The position numbers were made by a program, and so were the translations under genes. Below are positions 63,424-64,000 of a stretch of 64,000 bases of DNA, piece after piece. Position 1 is the stretch's first letter. Every line of letters begins with the position of its first letter. The DNA is from Lentzea waywayandensis (GTDB lineage Bacteria; Actinomycetota; Actinomycetes; Mycobacteriales; Pseudonocardiaceae). The notes beneath the pieces are model-generated. The model saw only the letters and a list, made by a program, of their open reading frames with translations, was not told the DNA's origin and ran no database searches. The stretch covers positions 372,001-436,000 of the forward strand of contig NZ_FOYL01000001.1 of assembly GCF_900115955.1 (NCBI RefSeq), read 5' to 3'.

Positions 63424-63666
63424 ATGACTTCTGGGGGAAGTTGGCAGGTCGTCGTGCACAACGACGACATCAACACGTTCGCACTCGTGCACTACGTCCT
63501 GCGCACGGTGTGCGGCCACGACGATGCGCGGGCACGAGCGAAGACGATGGAGATCCACCTCTCCGGCCGTTCCGTTCTGGGTGACTACGACCGCGCTTCC
63601 GCCGAGGCGATGGCCTTGCGCCTGGTGAGGCTCGGGGTGCGCGCGACGGCGGACGGTGCGCGATGA
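63424..63666 (+). CDS. clpS: ATP-dependent Clp protease adaptor ClpS
   Basis: 80 residues. WQVVVHNDDINTFALVHYVL gives the NDD motif and first helix, ARAKTMEIHLSGRSVLGDYDRASAEAM the pocket histidine region and the GxY...AE end. ClpS brings N-degron proteins to ClpC/ClpA with ClpP. The N-terminal tail before the core is very short (MTSGGS). Overlaps the next gene by ATGA, a pairing usual in actinobacteria. With Pup-proteasome genes this adds a second targeted proteolysis route. Confidence 0.94.
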   Translation: MTSGGSWQVVVHNDDINTFALVHYVLRTVCGHDDARARAKTMEIHLSGRSVLGDYDRASAEAMALRLVRLGVRATADGAR

Positions 63667-64000
63667 CCGAGGTGCACTTCGACGCCTTCCCCGCCGGCGA
63701 CGGCGTGCTGGCCCGCAGTTCGGACGAGAACCTCACGGCGATGGCGGACCGGCTCGACGAACTGTTGCGCCTGCTCGAGGACGGCGTGGTGCCGCCGGGA
63801 CGCGCGAAGTGGTGGCGCACTCCGGCCGCGGACGTGCTGCTGAGGCGGATGTTCCCGGTCTCCGACGAGTTCTGGGCCGGGCACCGCGAGAGCCTCACCG
63901 ATCCCGGACCCGCGAAGAGGGTGCGCGCCAGGATCGACGAGCCGACGCCGTGGCTCATCGGCTTCGACGAGGTCGAGGACTGGCTCATCGCGTTCGGCCT
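63663..64000 (+). CDS. DUF2017-family protein, cut by the window end
   Basis: The first 112 residues are present; the gene runs out of the window. MTEVHFDAFPAGDGVLARSS, then LDELLRLLEDG and WWRTPAADVLLRRMFPVSDEFW fit DUF2017, the acidic partner regularly encoded directly after clpS. Translationally coupled by ATGA. Function unknown. Confidence 0.85.
   Translation, partial: MTEVHFDAFPAGDGVLARSSDENLTAMADRLDELLRLLEDGVVPPGRAKWWRTPAADVLLRRMFPVSDEFWAGHRESLTDPGPAKRVRARIDEPTPWLIGFDEVEDWLIAFG

Overview
This window looks like chromosome of a high-GC actinomycete, most likely of the Pseudonocardiales (Lentzea/Saccharothrix/Amycolatopsis type; this placement is inference). The reasons are a complete Pup-proteasome system (prcA, prcB, pup, dop, pafA, arc), a mycothiol-dependent type enzyme, IclR/glpKD glycerol genes, secreted S1 and S8 proteases, and at least 13 genes whose start codon lies 6-8 bases after a TANNNT -10 box (leaderless transcription).

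Layout. 1-1.5 kb: 3' part of a gene for eight tandem wHTH-like repeats. 1.6-2.9 kb: pafA. 3-4.4 kb: PAP2-diacylglycerol kinase fusion. 4.4-8.1 kb: an AT-richer accessory island made of a catalytically degraded HD domain fused to a TIR domain, a P-loop nucleotide kinase-like protein, and two dCTP-deaminase-fold paralogues, one with and one without the catalytic Glu. This is the best candidate here for an undescribed nucleotide-based conflict (defence) system. 8.1-11.9 kb: IclR regulator, glpK and glpD, with matching palindromic operators. 12-19.2 kb: APH-like, MarR, DinB-like, GNAT and PadR genes, then an ABC/FtsX exporter and a hydrolase. 19.3-22.8 kb: prcA-prcB-pup-dop (all minus). 22.8-31.5 kb: FtsX permease, Nudix, AKR, GH5 cellulase, ABC-2 exporter, and a two-component pair. 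31.6-33.4 kb: arc/mpa. 34-36 kb: two tandem Pro/Gln-rich membrane proteins. 36-39.7 kb: trmI, an M50 protease, a RecB-like nuclease and a thioesterase. 40-42 kb: phosphoribosyltransferase, monooxygenase, hisG, hisE.

42.2-44.1 kb: an FhuF-like protein and a cobalamin riboswitch controlling cbtB-cbtA (cobalt uptake). 44.1-45.2 kb: an intact IS481-type element with 6-bp duplications and an RBS-masking hairpin. 45.2-48.3 kb: a secreted NucA/NucB-nuclease-like protein divergent from an SMI1/KNR4-like protein. 48.3-53.7 kb: HAD phosphatase, B12-dependent metH, PAC2 protein and a small secreted protein. 53.9-58 kb: a frameshifted MFS gene, an ABC exporter and its putative regulator. 58.2-64 kb: an RlmA-like methyltransferase, divergent secreted S1 and S8 proteases, an unknown protein, clpS and a truncated DUF2017 gene.

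Read on the minus strand, M50-trmI-arc-dop-pup-prcB-prcA-pafA keeps the order familiar from other actinobacteria, and hisG/hisE, metH and PAC2 also recall the Mycobacterium tuberculosis Rv2097c-Rv2125 region. The core locus has been spread out by accessory insertions. No tRNA, rRNA or CRISPR array was recognised.
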